Positions 33,628-43,816 of a DNA stretch of 64,000 nucleotides are shown here, piece after piece. The DNA lies in the NCBI RefSeq assembly GCF_051857475.1, contig NZ_JBPZGZ010000002.1:1054001-1118000 (forward strand), read 5' to 3'. The notes beneath the pieces were generated by a model, which did not search any database, was not told the origin of the DNA, and saw only the letters and a program-made list of their open reading frames with translations. Position 1 is the first letter of the stretch; every line of letters starts with the position of its first letter. This DNA comes from Pelomonas sp051857475 (GTDB lineage: Bacteria > Pseudomonadota > Gammaproteobacteria > Burkholderiales > Burkholderiaceae_C). The translations under genes were made by a program, and so were the position numbers.

Positions 33628-34356
33628 TCAGTCGTCCCAGAGCGTGCTGATCAGGCCCAGGCCGACCGCTACCAGATCCACCGCATAGACGCTGCCGATC
33701 TCCGGGCGGTAGCCGCTCTGGCGCGACTCGCGCTCGGCGCGTGCACGGTCGCGCGCGAGCATGGCCAGCGCATCGGCCACGCCCTCGGGTGTCGGGCCCT
33801 TGGCCGCCGCCTTGGCATAGCCGGCCAGCGCCTGTTCAACGGCCTGCGGGTCCAGCAGCGACAGCGCCGAGCGGCAATGCGAGCAGGCGTCTTCCTTGCG
33901 CAGGTCGACCGGCGCTCCGCAGTTGCTGCAGTTGATGGTGCCGACCTTGGCCGCGATGTCGGCGATCTCGGGTCGGGTCAGCTGGCGCACAAAGCCCTTC
34001 TCGATCATGAAGGACGAGAAGCTGCTGAAGCGGCCGTGCTGCTGGGGGCAACGGTGGGTGATGTAGCGGCCGCTGCGCACGATGTCGAAGCCCTGCACGA
34101 GGGTGCTGCGGCATTGCGCGCAACTCAGCCTGGCCTTGAGCGGATGGCGCGGCTCGCCCTGGTGGCGGTGCATCTCCCTGAACACCGTCGCGATCGCCTC
34201 CGGCGCGAGCTTGAGGTTCTCCTGGTGATCGAACCAGATGCCGTGGCAGGCGAAGCAGAAGTCGATGTCGACGCTCGCGCCATGGTGGGCGGGCAAGGTG
34301 CGCAGCTGCATCGCGTCGCCGCAGGAGGGGCAGGGTCGGGAAGAGGCCATGGACAT
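33628..34356 (-). CDS. zinc-ribbon protein (zf-TFIIB type)
   Basis: 242 residues. The N-terminal zinc ribbon CPSCGDAMQ...CFACHGIWFDHQENLKL is the zf-TFIIB pattern. A second pair, CAQC and a downstream CP, and a third, CSNCGAPVDLRKEDACSHC, make three possible zinc sites. The C-terminal 30 residues are weakly hydrophobic. Probably cotranscribed with the TPR-methyltransferase gene. Function unknown. The inner ATG at 34350 is an equally good start. Confidence 0.85.
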   Translation of the reverse strand: MSMASSRPCPSCGDAMQLRTLPAHHGASVDIDFCFACHGIWFDHQENLKLAPEAIATVFREMHRHQGEPRHPLKARLSCAQCRSTLVQGFDIVRSGRYITHRCPQQHGRFSSFSSFMIEKGFVRQLTRPEIADIAAKVGTINCSNCGAPVDLRKEDACSHCRSALSLLDPQAVEQALAGYAKAAAKGPTPEGVADALAMLARDRARAERESRQSGYRPEIGSVYAVDLVAVGLGLISTLWDD

Positions 34357-34458
34357 GGCGGCATGGTAGCGAGCCGTTACATGCGCAAGCGATCAAGGGA
34401 TTCCGCTGCGGGGAAGGGACTGCTGCAATGCGCGCCGTTTGGAGCTCTTCACCTCAAC

Positions 34459-35013
34459 ATGCCTCGCCTGTCTTGTCTTGGTCTCTTCATGGTCCTGTCC
34501 GCATCCGCGTTGCCGGCCGTCGCCTCACCCGTCTTGGAGGTCAACCCCGGCCTGTGGGCCTCGGACAGTGAGATCTGGATCAACGGCCAGTCCATGAAGC
34601 CTGGCCTGACGGCCTTGCGGGCCAAGCTGCGCAGCCGCCTCGCCGACGCCCAGAAGGCCGAGATGGACAAGCAGCAGGCGGCCGAGAAGCAGGCCTGCCT
34701 GACGCCCCAGCAATCCAGGATCGACCTGGCGGCCTATCTGGAATCGGCCCTCAGCGGCTCCGGCCCCTGGAAATGCGAGACGACCGCCAGCAAGCTCAAC
34801 ACCAGCGAGGCTGCCGGCAGCTATGTCTGCCGCACCGGCGGCGGCGGGCTGACCCAGGGCAAGTTCAACGCCACCTACGGGCCCACCAGCTACCGCATCG
34901 AGCTCAACGGCCGTGGCAATGCCGTGGACGGCCGCAACGGCAATGCGCTCAGCAGCGACGAGGTGGACCAGCGCATGCTGTCCACCGGCCGCTGGCTGGG
35001 CTCGTCCTGCTGA
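34459..35013 (+). CDS. secreted DUF3617-like protein
   Basis: 184 residues with a signal peptide (MPRLSCLGLFMVLSASALPAVA). LEVNPGLWASDSEIWINGQSM at the mature start, two cysteine pairs and the C-terminal LSTGRWLGSSC fit the DUF3617 family of small periplasmic proteins, whose role is unknown. The longer open frame upstream runs antisense through two genes and is not credible. It is convergent with the PEP-CTERM gene, four bases apart. Confidence 0.85.
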   Translation: MPRLSCLGLFMVLSASALPAVASPVLEVNPGLWASDSEIWINGQSMKPGLTALRAKLRSRLADAQKAEMDKQQAAEKQACLTPQQSRIDLAAYLESALSGSGPWKCETTASKLNTSEAAGSYVCRTGGGGLTQGKFNATYGPTSYRIELNGRGNAVDGRNGNALSSDEVDQRMLSTGRWLGSSC

Positions 35014-35017
35014 GGGC

Positions 35018-35935
35018 TCAGAGGCGGCTGCGCCGTTTGCGCCAGGAGATGGCGCCCAGGCCGACGAGCATCAGCGCGACCGTGCCGGGCTCGGGTACCG
35101 GCGAAGTCGAGAAGCGGTAGTCGGCGCCTGAAGCCGAGGTCAGCGCATAGCCGCTGAGTTCGACGCCATCGACGGTCAGGATGGTGATGCCGCCCCAGTA
35201 CAGGGTGTGGCCGAAGGCGGCGGCCGCGCGAGCGTCAGCGCTGATGAGGGGTGAGGCCGATGTCTGCTGGTAAGGCCGTGCCGCCGACTCGGCCTGCGTG
35301 ATGGCTGTCATCGTGATCGCACCGATGGCCCAGCCGTCGTTGCCGAAGCTGATGGGCGCCGTGACCGTGAAGGCGCCGCCCGCCGGGTTGCTGCTGTTCG
35401 ACGTGCCGTTGGTGGCCTGCAGCACGCCGCCGCTCAGGCCCACGTTCTGGCCGAAGAAGCTCGCGCTGAAGTTGTAGCTGGCACCGGCGTTGGTCGAGCT
35501 GTTCGCCGAACCGTTGGCCGACGCGCCCAGGCCGCCGGAGAAATAGAGGGTGCCCGTCAGCACGCCGGTCTTGCCGGCCGGTCCGGCAATCGCCATCCAG
35601 TCGACAAAGCCCGCGCTGGACCAGCCGTTGCCGGCGTGGCTGTCGAGGCCGGTGCTCTGGGTGTCGGCGTTGGACGTGATGCGCACGCTGCCGGAGCCGG
35701 CGGTGGCCAGGCTGCCGGCGTTGACGCCGGTCGAGACGGAGGCGCAACCCGCCGAGGCGCTGCTGGCGCCGACCAGCAGGCCGCTGTCGCAGGCATTGCC
35801 GGCGAAGTCGGTGCTGGTGGCCTGGGCATAGGCCTGGGCGGCCGGCAGGGCGGGCAGGGCCTGGACGGCGCCGGCCGCTGCCAGCGCGACGGCGACAAGG
35901 GTTGGGCGGGCGAAGGGGGATGCAAGGCCGGGCAT
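35018..35935 (-). CDS. PEP-CTERM sorting-signal protein
   Basis: 305 residues with an N-terminal signal peptide. The body is rich in Ser, Ala, Gly and Asn (about 40-265). The C-terminal sorting signal VPEPGTVALMLVGLGAISWRKRR has the VPEP motif, one helix and a basic end. Such proteins are processed by exosortase and are exported to the surface or the exopolysaccharide matrix. No exosortase gene lies in the window. The body has no known domain. Confidence 0.92.
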   Translation of the reverse strand: MPGLASPFARPTLVAVALAAAGAVQALPALPAAQAYAQATSTDFAGNACDSGLLVGASSASAGCASVSTGVNAGSLATAGSGSVRITSNADTQSTGLDSHAGNGWSSAGFVDWMAIAGPAGKTGVLTGTLYFSGGLGASANGSANSSTNAGASYNFSASFFGQNVGLSGGVLQATNGTSNSSNPAGGAFTVTAPISFGNDGWAIGAITMTAITQAESAARPYQQTSASPLISADARAAAAFGHTLYWGGITILTVDGVELSGYALTSASGADYRFSTSPVPEPGTVALMLVGLGAISWRKRRSRL

Positions 35936-36270
35936 GGGCGCCTCCCTGGGTTGGGGTCGCCCAGCAAACCACGGCCGCCCGCCGCCGCCAATCCCGACGC
36001 TCGCCTATGCCCTCAAGGCAGAGGAAGAAAGGGCGTGCGATCGGGGGGCGGGATGTCCGGTTTTTCGAAAACCGACCGCCGTGGCCGCGGGCCAAGTCCG
36101 CGGCGCCCAGCTACCGGCTCACCATTCACCGCCTCGAGCTCCTCGGCCGACGTTCGGGTGACACGGCGCGCGTGGCTATCCAAGACGCGTTGGCAATGGC
36201 TGTTTTGCTGGACTCAATCCAGGCCTTAGCATCGCCGCCCGATGTGTATTGACGGGCAAGTGGTGAGCGA
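35936..36270. other. 335-base intergenic region with one palindrome
   Basis: No gene is seen between the divergent PEP-CTERM gene and the secreted protein at 36271. The one notable sequence is the palindrome CGGTTTT-TCG-AAAACCG at 36058-36074, which could be an operator. It is not followed by a T-run, so a terminator is unlikely. G+C falls towards the right end. Confidence 0.6.
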
Positions 36271-37467
36271 ATGAAGTGGCGTTGCTGGCTTGCAGCGATG
36301 ATGTGCGTGTTGTGCTTGGCTGCGCCTGTCTTGGCGGAGGTCGATGACCGTAACGTCGTCGTCGGGCGGGCCGACGCAGATGCCAGTGGTGCCTGGCCGG
36401 TGGGCTTGTGGGTGCGTGATGGGCGGCATTCGCACTTCATCGTGCGAGCGCCTCGCTCACTGCTCGGTGAGTTTCCGGGCCAACATTGGCAGTCCGTCGA
36501 TGCCGAAGCATTGATGGACCTGGAACGGTTTGGCGCCCCGCGGTTGGAAAAACACCAGGGATTCGATCTATGTCCCGCGGGTCAGAAATGGGGGCGAATC
36601 GGGCCTTCACCGTCATTCCATTGGCCTGGCGAACGAACGGAACTGCGGCATGCCTTCTGTGCGGCTTCGAGTTGCGCGCTGCCGGCCTGGCGCATCGACT
36701 TGCCGAGCAGTGATCAGCTGCCGTTGCGGCGCTTGCTGCCCGGCATCGCAGCCCACCAGACCGACTGGCTTGTACTCTACGTGGCGGGCGCCGACAAGGG
36801 TTTCGCAGTCAGCGGCGCGAGTGCTTTGCGGGCGTTGGAGTTCCCCATCGAGGTTCCTGCTGACGCAGGTCGTCACTTTCCTGCCATCGTCACGGCGATC
36901 GTGGAGGAGGCGGCCAAGCGTGAGAGAAGGCAGAGTTCGTCGCTGCTGATCGCGACGAACACAATCGCCTACCAGCAGGTGGTGAAGTACGCGCGCGGAT
37001 GGAGCCCCAGCGATGCGCAGATTGAATCGCTAGGACTTGCAAGGCACTTGAGGCATCAGGGCTTGTTGGTCAGGACGCTGCTGCGCTTGCAGCCTCATGA
37101 TCGACCCGTCGAGTTGCGGGTGCGCCCTGCTGCTGATGTGGCGGGGAATCTGGATGTGCTGTTGGCGATCAATTCGCAGCCCATCACCCCTGAGCGCTGC
37201 CGCAACCAGTTGCGTGATTTGAGCTGCACTTCCGCATGTGCAGATGGCAGGCTGGACGGACCCTATGGTTCAGGATTGGACCTCGACGCCTTGCCTCCAG
37301 CCGAGCGCCTGCGCGCCTGCATGCAGCGTTGTGCGCAGATGAAGGCTGGCGTGTTCGATGCAGCCATGCGCGGCCTGATCGACGACTTAGCCGCGCAGCA
37401 GCGGAGCGTCTGGAGCGATCTGGAGAAACTGACCGGTCGCTCGGCCGGCAGCTGGCAGGCCCGCTAG
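36271..37467 (+). CDS. secreted protein of unknown function, atypical codon use
   Basis: 398 residues with a signal peptide (MKWRCWLAAMMCVLCLAAPVLA). I recognise no family. Cysteine-rich stretches occur near 100-140 (DLCPAGQ, HAFCAASSCALP) and near 310-350 (ERCRNQLRDLSCTSACADG, ACMQRCAQM), suggesting disulfides and a periplasmic location. It uses TTG leucine and A/T-ending codons more often than its neighbours, which suggests different ancestry. It ends two bases before prfC, which is convergent. Confidence 0.75.
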   Translation: MKWRCWLAAMMCVLCLAAPVLAEVDDRNVVVGRADADASGAWPVGLWVRDGRHSHFIVRAPRSLLGEFPGQHWQSVDAEALMDLERFGAPRLEKHQGFDLCPAGQKWGRIGPSPSFHWPGERTELRHAFCAASSCALPAWRIDLPSSDQLPLRRLLPGIAAHQTDWLVLYVAGADKGFAVSGASALRALEFPIEVPADAGRHFPAIVTAIVEEAAKRERRQSSSLLIATNTIAYQQVVKYARGWSPSDAQIESLGLARHLRHQGLLVRTLLRLQPHDRPVELRVRPAADVAGNLDVLLAINSQPITPERCRNQLRDLSCTSACADGRLDGPYGSGLDLDALPPAERLRACMQRCAQMKAGVFDAAMRGLIDDLAAQQRSVWSDLEKLTGRSAGSWQAR

Positions 37468-37469
37468 CC

Positions 37470-39098
<1,629 letters not shown>

Positions 39099-39154
39099 AG
39101 AGGCTGGAGCGGGACTAACCGGCAATTATCGTTGCCAGCCTCCACGGCCACCCT

Positions 39155-39580
39155 TCAGGCGGCAAACAGGGCCGGCCAGCGGGCGCGCAGCGCACCCGGC
39201 GCGTGCTGCCAGGCCAGGCACAGGAAGCAGATGATCATCAGCGTGGGGTATTCGCAGCCGTCGTCGCTGCCCGACGAGAACCAGCCGTTGGGCCAGTGGT
39301 AGACCGGGATGCCGACCATGTAGATGGCGGCAAAGCCCAGGCTCAGCGGGAAGACGAAGCGCCCGCTGGCCAGCACGATGGAGGCCAGCATCTCGTAGGC
39401 GGTGACCGCCGGCCCCAGCCAGCGGCCCAGCGGCACCCCATGCTGTTCGACATAGACGCCGAAGCCCAGCGCGTCGCCATGGACGAAGCGCACCCAGCCG
39501 TGCAGGGCGACGAAGAGCGCCACCGTCAGGCGCAGCAGGGTCAGCGGGGCGATGGGAAAACGCGAGCGGAAGTCGGACAT
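39155..39580 (-). CDS. DoxX-like four-helix membrane protein
   Basis: 141 residues with four hydrophobic segments and the N-terminal pattern RLTVALFVALHGWVRFVHGDALGFGVYVEQHG, typical of DoxX-like proteins. The role is usually unknown; some members are linked to thiosulfate oxidation or redox stress. A perfect palindrome about 110 bases upstream (39687-39705) may regulate it. Confidence 0.8.
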   Translation of the reverse strand: MSDFRSRFPIAPLTLLRLTVALFVALHGWVRFVHGDALGFGVYVEQHGVPLGRWLGPAVTAYEMLASIVLASGRFVFPLSLGFAAIYMVGIPVYHWPNGWFSSGSDDGCEYPTLMIICFLCLAWQHAPGALRARWPALFAA

Positions 39581-39675
39581 GACAGACCTTTCAGGAGTCG
39601 GGGTGAGGCAGGGCCGGACCCTCTCTAAGCGATGGCCGGCTGGCCCGCATGCTGTGGATTGCCCCCTGTTTTGTC

Positions 39676-39705
39676 CTGAATCGGTTCTGAATCAGTCTGA
39701 TTCAG
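39676..39705. promoter_or_regulatory. palindromic operator candidate upstream of the DoxX-like gene
   Basis: CTGAATCA-GTC-TGATTCAG at 39687-39705 is a perfect eight-base inverted repeat. A further copy CTGAATC is at 39676-39682. The order suggests a dimeric regulator plus an extra half-site. It lacks a following T-run, so it is not a simple terminator for the LytTR gene that ends at 39730. Confidence 0.5.
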
Positions 39706-39729
39706 CTTGCGCGGCCGGGTTTTGGGCGC

Positions 39730-40419
39730 CTACATCCCGCGAAAACGCCCCCGGTGGGCGCGGCTGACCGGCAGCGGCTGGTTCAAGCCCTTCAAGTGCA
39801 CCCACAGTTCGCCGTCGTCGCGGCGCTCGATGCGTTCGATGGCGCGGGCGTTGACGACCGAGCCGCGGTGGATCTGCCAGAACAGCTGGGGGTCCAGCTG
39901 CTCCATCAGCTCGCCCAGCGAGGTGCGCAGCAGCAGGTTCTCGCCATCCTGGCTGAGTGCCCGGGTGTGGCGCAGCTCGGAGCGCAGCGCGGCCAGCTGG
40001 TCGACGTCCAGCAGCTTCATCGTGTTGCCCGTCCAGGCCTGCAGGAAGCGCAGCCGGCCCGCGTCCGCGCCGGCCTGTAATCGCTGCACGGTGGCGGCCA
40101 AGCGGGCGGGCGTGACCGGCTTGCGCAGATAGTCGACAGCGGCGTGCTCGAAGGCTTCCAGCGCATGCTCGGCATGGGCTGTCACGAAGACCAGCCGCGT
40201 GCCAGCGGGCGCCAGGCCGGCGAGCGAGATGCCGTCGATGCCCGGCATGCGGATGTCGAGGAAGGCGATGTCGGGGCGCAGCTCATCGAGCAGCCGGCGC
40301 GCCTCGGTGCCGTTGCGGGCGCGGCCGACGATGTCCAGCTCGGGCCAGGCCTCGGCCAGCAGCTGCTGCAGCTCGTCGAGCAGCTGGGGTTCGTCGTCGG
40401 CGATGAGGGCGGTGGTCAT
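39730..40419 (-). CDS. LytTR-family response regulator
   Basis: 229 residues. The receiver domain has acidic DDE at 8-10, phospho-acceptor Asp55 (FLDIRMPG) and Lys100 (YLRKP). The C-terminal LytTR DNA-binding domain (about 130-229) includes RTSLGELMEQLDPQLFWQIHRGSVVNARAI. The ATG overlaps the kinase stop (ATGA). It is the partner of the LytS-type kinase encoded just upstream in the operon. Confidence 0.94.
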   Translation of the reverse strand: MTTALIADDEPQLLDELQQLLAEAWPELDIVGRARNGTEARRLLDELRPDIAFLDIRMPGIDGISLAGLAPAGTRLVFVTAHAEHALEAFEHAAVDYLRKPVTPARLAATVQRLQAGADAGRLRFLQAWTGNTMKLLDVDQLAALRSELRHTRALSQDGENLLLRTSLGELMEQLDPQLFWQIHRGSVVNARAIERIERRDDGELWVHLKGLNQPLPVSRAHRGRFRGM

Positions 40420-41429
40420 GGCAGGGTCAGCGTGGCTTCGGTCAGGCCGTCGGCGTTGGTGGCGAGGGTCAGCGCGGCGTGGTCGCCGTGCAAGGCCTGC
40501 AGGCGCTGGCGCAGATTGGCCAGGGCCAGGCCATGGCCGGCCGGCTCGCCAGGGTTCAGGGGGCAGCCGCTGTTGATGACGCGCAGCTGCAGATGGCCGT
40601 CCTGCCGCAGGGCCTGCACCCGCACCTCGCCGCCGCTCTCGCTGGGCTCGATGCCATGCTGGATGGCGTTCTCCACCAGCGGCTGCAGCATCAGCGGCGG
40701 CAGGGGCAGGCCGCGCAATGCCTCGTCGACCTCGACGCGCCAGCTCAGCCGCCCGCCCAGGCGCAGGGCCATGATGGCCAGGTAGTGCTCGACGATCTGG
40801 CATTCCTCGCCCAGCGTCGACTCGGTGCGGCGCACGCGCTCCAGGGCGGTGTCCAGGAAGCCCGTGACGGCGTCCAGCAGCGGCAGGGCGCGGTCCGAGC
40901 CCTGGCGCACGAAGCTGCGCAGCGTGGCCAGGGTGTTGAACAGGAAATGGGGCTCGATCTGGGCCTGCAGCATCTGCAGCTCGGCCCGCAGTCGCGCCCT
41001 TTCCTGTTCGACGCGCCGCACCGCGCGCAGCCGGCGCAGGCCCTGCAGCAGGGGCAGGCCCAGCAGCAGCGTGCCAAAGCCCAGGTGCAGCCAGGCGCGG
41101 ATGAGGCGGGCCTCGGCGCTCAGTGGCAGCGGCGTCAGCACCTGTTCGACGGCCCAACCCAGGGCCGCGCCCAGCAGCAGGGCCAGCGGCAGCAGGCTGG
41201 GCAGCTCACGGCGATGACGCGCCAGCAGGCCGCTCAGCCCGTCGGTCGCTGCATGGCCCAGCCACAGGCCCAGGGACAGAGCCCAGGCCGGGTGGCCGCG
41301 CCACCAGACCGCGGCCAGGCTGAACAGGACCAAGCCGGCCAGCAATGGGCCGGGCCGCTGCCAGCCCAGGCCTTCCTCGCGCAGGGCCTGGGCCAGCTCG
41401 CCCCCCTGCCAGCTCAGGTCGCGGCTCAA
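40416..41429 (-). CDS. LytS-type sensor histidine kinase, TTG start
   Basis: 337 residues from a TTG at 41429 that overlaps the previous stop in a TTGA junction; no ATG or GTG fits better. Several hydrophobic segments (about 25-135) precede the His-kinase region LQMLQAQIEPHFLFNTLATLRSF and an HATPase domain (MLQPLVENAIQHGIEP...GHGLALANLRQRL). It should phosphorylate the LytTR regulator downstream. Translational coupling to the secreted protein upstream suggests the three act together. Confidence 0.88.
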   Translation of the reverse strand: MSRDLSWQGGELAQALREEGLGWQRPGPLLAGLVLFSLAAVWWRGHPAWALSLGLWLGHAATDGLSGLLARHRRELPSLLPLALLLGAALGWAVEQVLTPLPLSAEARLIRAWLHLGFGTLLLGLPLLQGLRRLRAVRRVEQERARLRAELQMLQAQIEPHFLFNTLATLRSFVRQGSDRALPLLDAVTGFLDTALERVRRTESTLGEECQIVEHYLAIMALRLGGRLSWRVEVDEALRGLPLPPLMLQPLVENAIQHGIEPSESGGEVRVQALRQDGHLQLRVINSGCPLNPGEPAGHGLALANLRQRLQALHGDHAALTLATNADGLTEATLTLP

Positions 41430-41998
41430 GAGGGCGTCAGGTTGCTGGGCTGGCGCGGCAGCACTGGGGCGCCGCTCTGGCCCGTCGTCGGCACATCGCT
41501 GGCGACGACGTCGATGGCGAACTGCGTGGCCTGCAGCTGGCCGGCGCCGTTGAGCAGGAAGCCGAAGCTCAAAGCCGTGGCATCGGCCGGGATGTCCAGC
41601 ACGACCTGGGCCGTCTGCCAGCCGAAGCTGCCGCGCAGCGGCCGGTCGTTCATGTTGTCGAAGGCCGTGCCGGCGCGCTGGCCGCTGTCGGCGCGCATCC
41701 ACAGGCCGCCCCAGGCCTCGAGCTGCTCGCCATGCAGGCGGGCGCTGAGGCGCACGCGCTTGCCGGCGTAATCGGCGCCGGAAATCTGCTGCATCAGCGT
41801 CGAGTAGCCCTCGGTGCCGGCCTTGCAGCTCAGCGTGAAGGCCTTGGCGCTGGGGCCGCCGGAGGCCGGCAGCACCTGGCCGCGGCAGGTCTTGGCATCG
41901 CCGGTCTGCAGCCAGCCGGCCGGCAGTTCCGGCGTGACGGCCAGGGCGGTGGCCAGGGTTCCCACCGCGGTCGCGGCGGCCAGTGCATAGGTCTTCAT
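41426..41998 (-). CDS. secreted protein linked to LytS/LytTR operon
   Basis: 190 residues with a signal peptide (MKTYALAAATAVGTLATALA). The core, GYSTLMQQISGADYAGKRVRLSARLHGEQLEAWGGLWMR then FDNMNDRPLRGSFGWQTAQVVLDIPADATALSFGFLLNGAGQ, is a jelly-roll-like region I have seen alone or fused to transcriptional regulators. It may bind a carbohydrate or a ligand. It is first in the operon with a GGGAGATTGATCG ribosome site. A periplasmic ligand-sensing partner for the kinase is a reasonable guess. Confidence 0.82.
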   Translation of the reverse strand: MKTYALAAATAVGTLATALAVTPELPAGWLQTGDAKTCRGQVLPASGGPSAKAFTLSCKAGTEGYSTLMQQISGADYAGKRVRLSARLHGEQLEAWGGLWMRADSGQRAGTAFDNMNDRPLRGSFGWQTAQVVLDIPADATALSFGFLLNGAGQLQATQFAIDVVASDVPTTGQSGAPVLPRQPSNLTPS

Positions 41999-42207
41999 CG
42001 ATCAATCTCCCGTTGCAGACCCGGATCGGTCTGAACGCAGGCTAGGGCCGCCGGGGGCTGCCGCCGAGGCGATGGGGCGAACGGTCGTTGAGCGTGCAGC
42101 AAGGGTCAAAAAGCCGACATCAAGACGGGGGATGAGCCGCGCAAAGCGCTGGAGCGCCGAAGCCTGCTGAATTATCGTTGCCGGGTCTAGCCAGGTCGGG
42201 GGGCGCG

Positions 42208-43236
42208 ATGGACAAACAGGTCGACATGAAGCGGGTCCAGGAACTGGTGGCCGACCTGCGCGAGCCGCGGCCAGCCATCTTCTTCACGGACCTGCTGCTC
42301 TGCGCGGTGCTCGGCTGGGCCTGCTTTGCCGTCGCCGTGTTGCCGGGGCTGACCGGGGTGCGGGCGCTGGCCTTCGTCGCGGCGGTGCTGCTGCTCTACC
42401 GCAGCCTGGCCTTCATCCACGAGATCTTCCATCAACAGGGCATGAAGGGATTTCGCCTGACCTGGCATGCGCTGTCGGGCGTGCCGCTGCTGATCCCCTT
42501 CATGCTCTATCTGCCCATCCACCAGGGCCACCACAACAAGGCGACCTACGGCACGAAGGAAGACGGTGAGTACGACCAGTTCCACAACCGCGCCGGCAGC
42601 GCCAGCGCCAAGCTGTTCGCGCTGAACCTGGCGCTGCCGCTGGCCCTGTGGGTGCGCTTTGGCCTCCTGACGCCGCTGGCCGCCGTGCTGCCGCCCATCC
42701 GCGAGAAGATTATCCCGGAGTTCGTCCACATGGCCCTGCGCATGCCCTTCCGGGCACCGGCCATCAAGGAGAGCGCCCGCGCCGAGGCGCTGAAGATCGA
42801 GTGGTGGTGCTGCGCCTGGGCCTGGACGCTGGTGGCCGTCGGGTTGTTTGCCGGTTGGGCCTGGGTCGCGGCCTGGGCACTGCTGGTGATCGCCATCGCG
42901 ACGCTGAACACCATCCGCGCCATGGGCGGCACCCATCTCTACGTCGAGGAAGCCGAGGGGCGCGATGCGCGCGGCCAGCTGCTGGACTCGCTGAACGTCG
43001 ATTCCAACGGGCCGATCTCGGTGCTGCTCTGCCCCGTCGGCCTGCGCTTTCATGCGCTGCACCATGTGGCGCCCTATCTGCCCTATCACGCCATGCCCAC
43101 GGCCCACCGCCGGCTGATGGAGCAGCTGCCGGCCGGCTCGGAGTACCACCAGGTGACGGTGGGCTCCGTGGCCGAGGGCGTTGGCCGGCTGCGCCAGGCC
43201 ACCCGCGCGGTCAGGCCGTCGGCAGGAAAGGCTTGA
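42208..43236 (+). CDS. membrane fatty acid desaturase family protein
   Basis: 342 residues. The three histidine boxes of the di-iron desaturase/hydroxylase family are present: HEIFH (71-75), HQGHH (105-109) and the C-terminal HALHHVAPYLPYH. About five hydrophobic segments surround them. It should introduce a double bond or hydroxyl group into a lipid at the inner membrane; regiospecificity cannot be told. The start at 42208 (MDKQVDMKRV) was chosen over a non-ATG upstream start. The 3' end overlaps the convergent DJ-1 gene by 26 bases. Confidence 0.9.
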   Translation: MDKQVDMKRVQELVADLREPRPAIFFTDLLLCAVLGWACFAVAVLPGLTGVRALAFVAAVLLLYRSLAFIHEIFHQQGMKGFRLTWHALSGVPLLIPFMLYLPIHQGHHNKATYGTKEDGEYDQFHNRAGSASAKLFALNLALPLALWVRFGLLTPLAAVLPPIREKIIPEFVHMALRMPFRAPAIKESARAEALKIEWWCCAWAWTLVAVGLFAGWAWVAAWALLVIAIATLNTIRAMGGTHLYVEEAEGRDARGQLLDSLNVDSNGPISVLLCPVGLRFHALHHVAPYLPYHAMPTAHRRLMEQLPAGSEYHQVTVGSVAEGVGRLRQATRAVRPSAGKA

Positions 43237-43816
43237 CGACGCCGAGCACGCGCTCGACGTAGGCCTCCTTCTCGCCCACCGGCGCCGCATAGGTCAGCGC
43301 GCTGCGGGCGGCGTCCAGGCCGGCACGCGAGGCCATGACCCAGGCGGCCAGGTATTGCGAGGCCAGGCAGCCCCCGGCCGTGGCGATGGGGCCGCGGGCG
43401 TGGAAGGGCTCCTCGACAACGCGCACGCCGGCTTCCACCACCCAGGGCTTGGTGGTCGAGTCGGTGCAGGCGGGCATGTCGGCCAACAGTCCCAGCCGGG
43501 CCATCAGCAGCGTGCCCGAGCACTGGCCGCCGATGAGCTGGCGCACCGGGTCGAGCTGCAGCCGGTCCAGCAGCACGCGGTCGTTGGCGATGGCGCGGGT
43601 GTGGATGCCGCTGCCGAACAGCACGACATCGGCCTCGTTGGCGAACTCCAGCGGCTGCTGGGCCGTGACGGTGACGCCGTTCATCGACGTCACCTGGGCG
43701 CTCGGGCTGGTGATGGCGGCCGACCAGCCCTGGGCGAAGAGCCGGTTGATCAGGCCCAGCGCGATGAAGCTGTCGAGCTCGTTGAAGCCGTCGAAGGTGA
43801 GGACGGCGACCTTCAT
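43211..43816 (-). CDS. DJ-1/PfpI family protein
   Basis: 201 residues. The DJ-1/PfpI fold begins MKVAVLTFDGFNELD and carries the nucleophile elbow GGQCSG with Cys99. The start overlaps the dps stop (TGATG), so both proteins are made from one message. Members are glyoxalases, chaperones or isonitrile hydratases; which one applies here is not visible. Link to Dps suggests stress defence. Confidence 0.9.
   Translation of the reverse strand: MKVAVLTFDGFNELDSFIALGLINRLFAQGWSAAITSPSAQVTSMNGVTVTAQQPLEFANEADVVLFGSGIHTRAIANDRVLLDRLQLDPVRQLIGGQCSGTLLMARLGLLADMPACTDSTTKPWVVEAGVRVVEEPFHARGPIATAGGCLASQYLAAWVMASRAGLDAARSALTYAAPVGEKEAYVERVLGVVKPFLPTA

Noticed and set aside
32401..34458. Long plus-strand frame leading into the DUF3617-like gene
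   Set aside because: Runs antisense through two real genes; the signal peptide at 34459 marks the true start.
39099..39125. TTG start adding nine residues to prfC
   Set aside because: No ribosome site, and known release factor 3 proteins begin near the chosen ATG.
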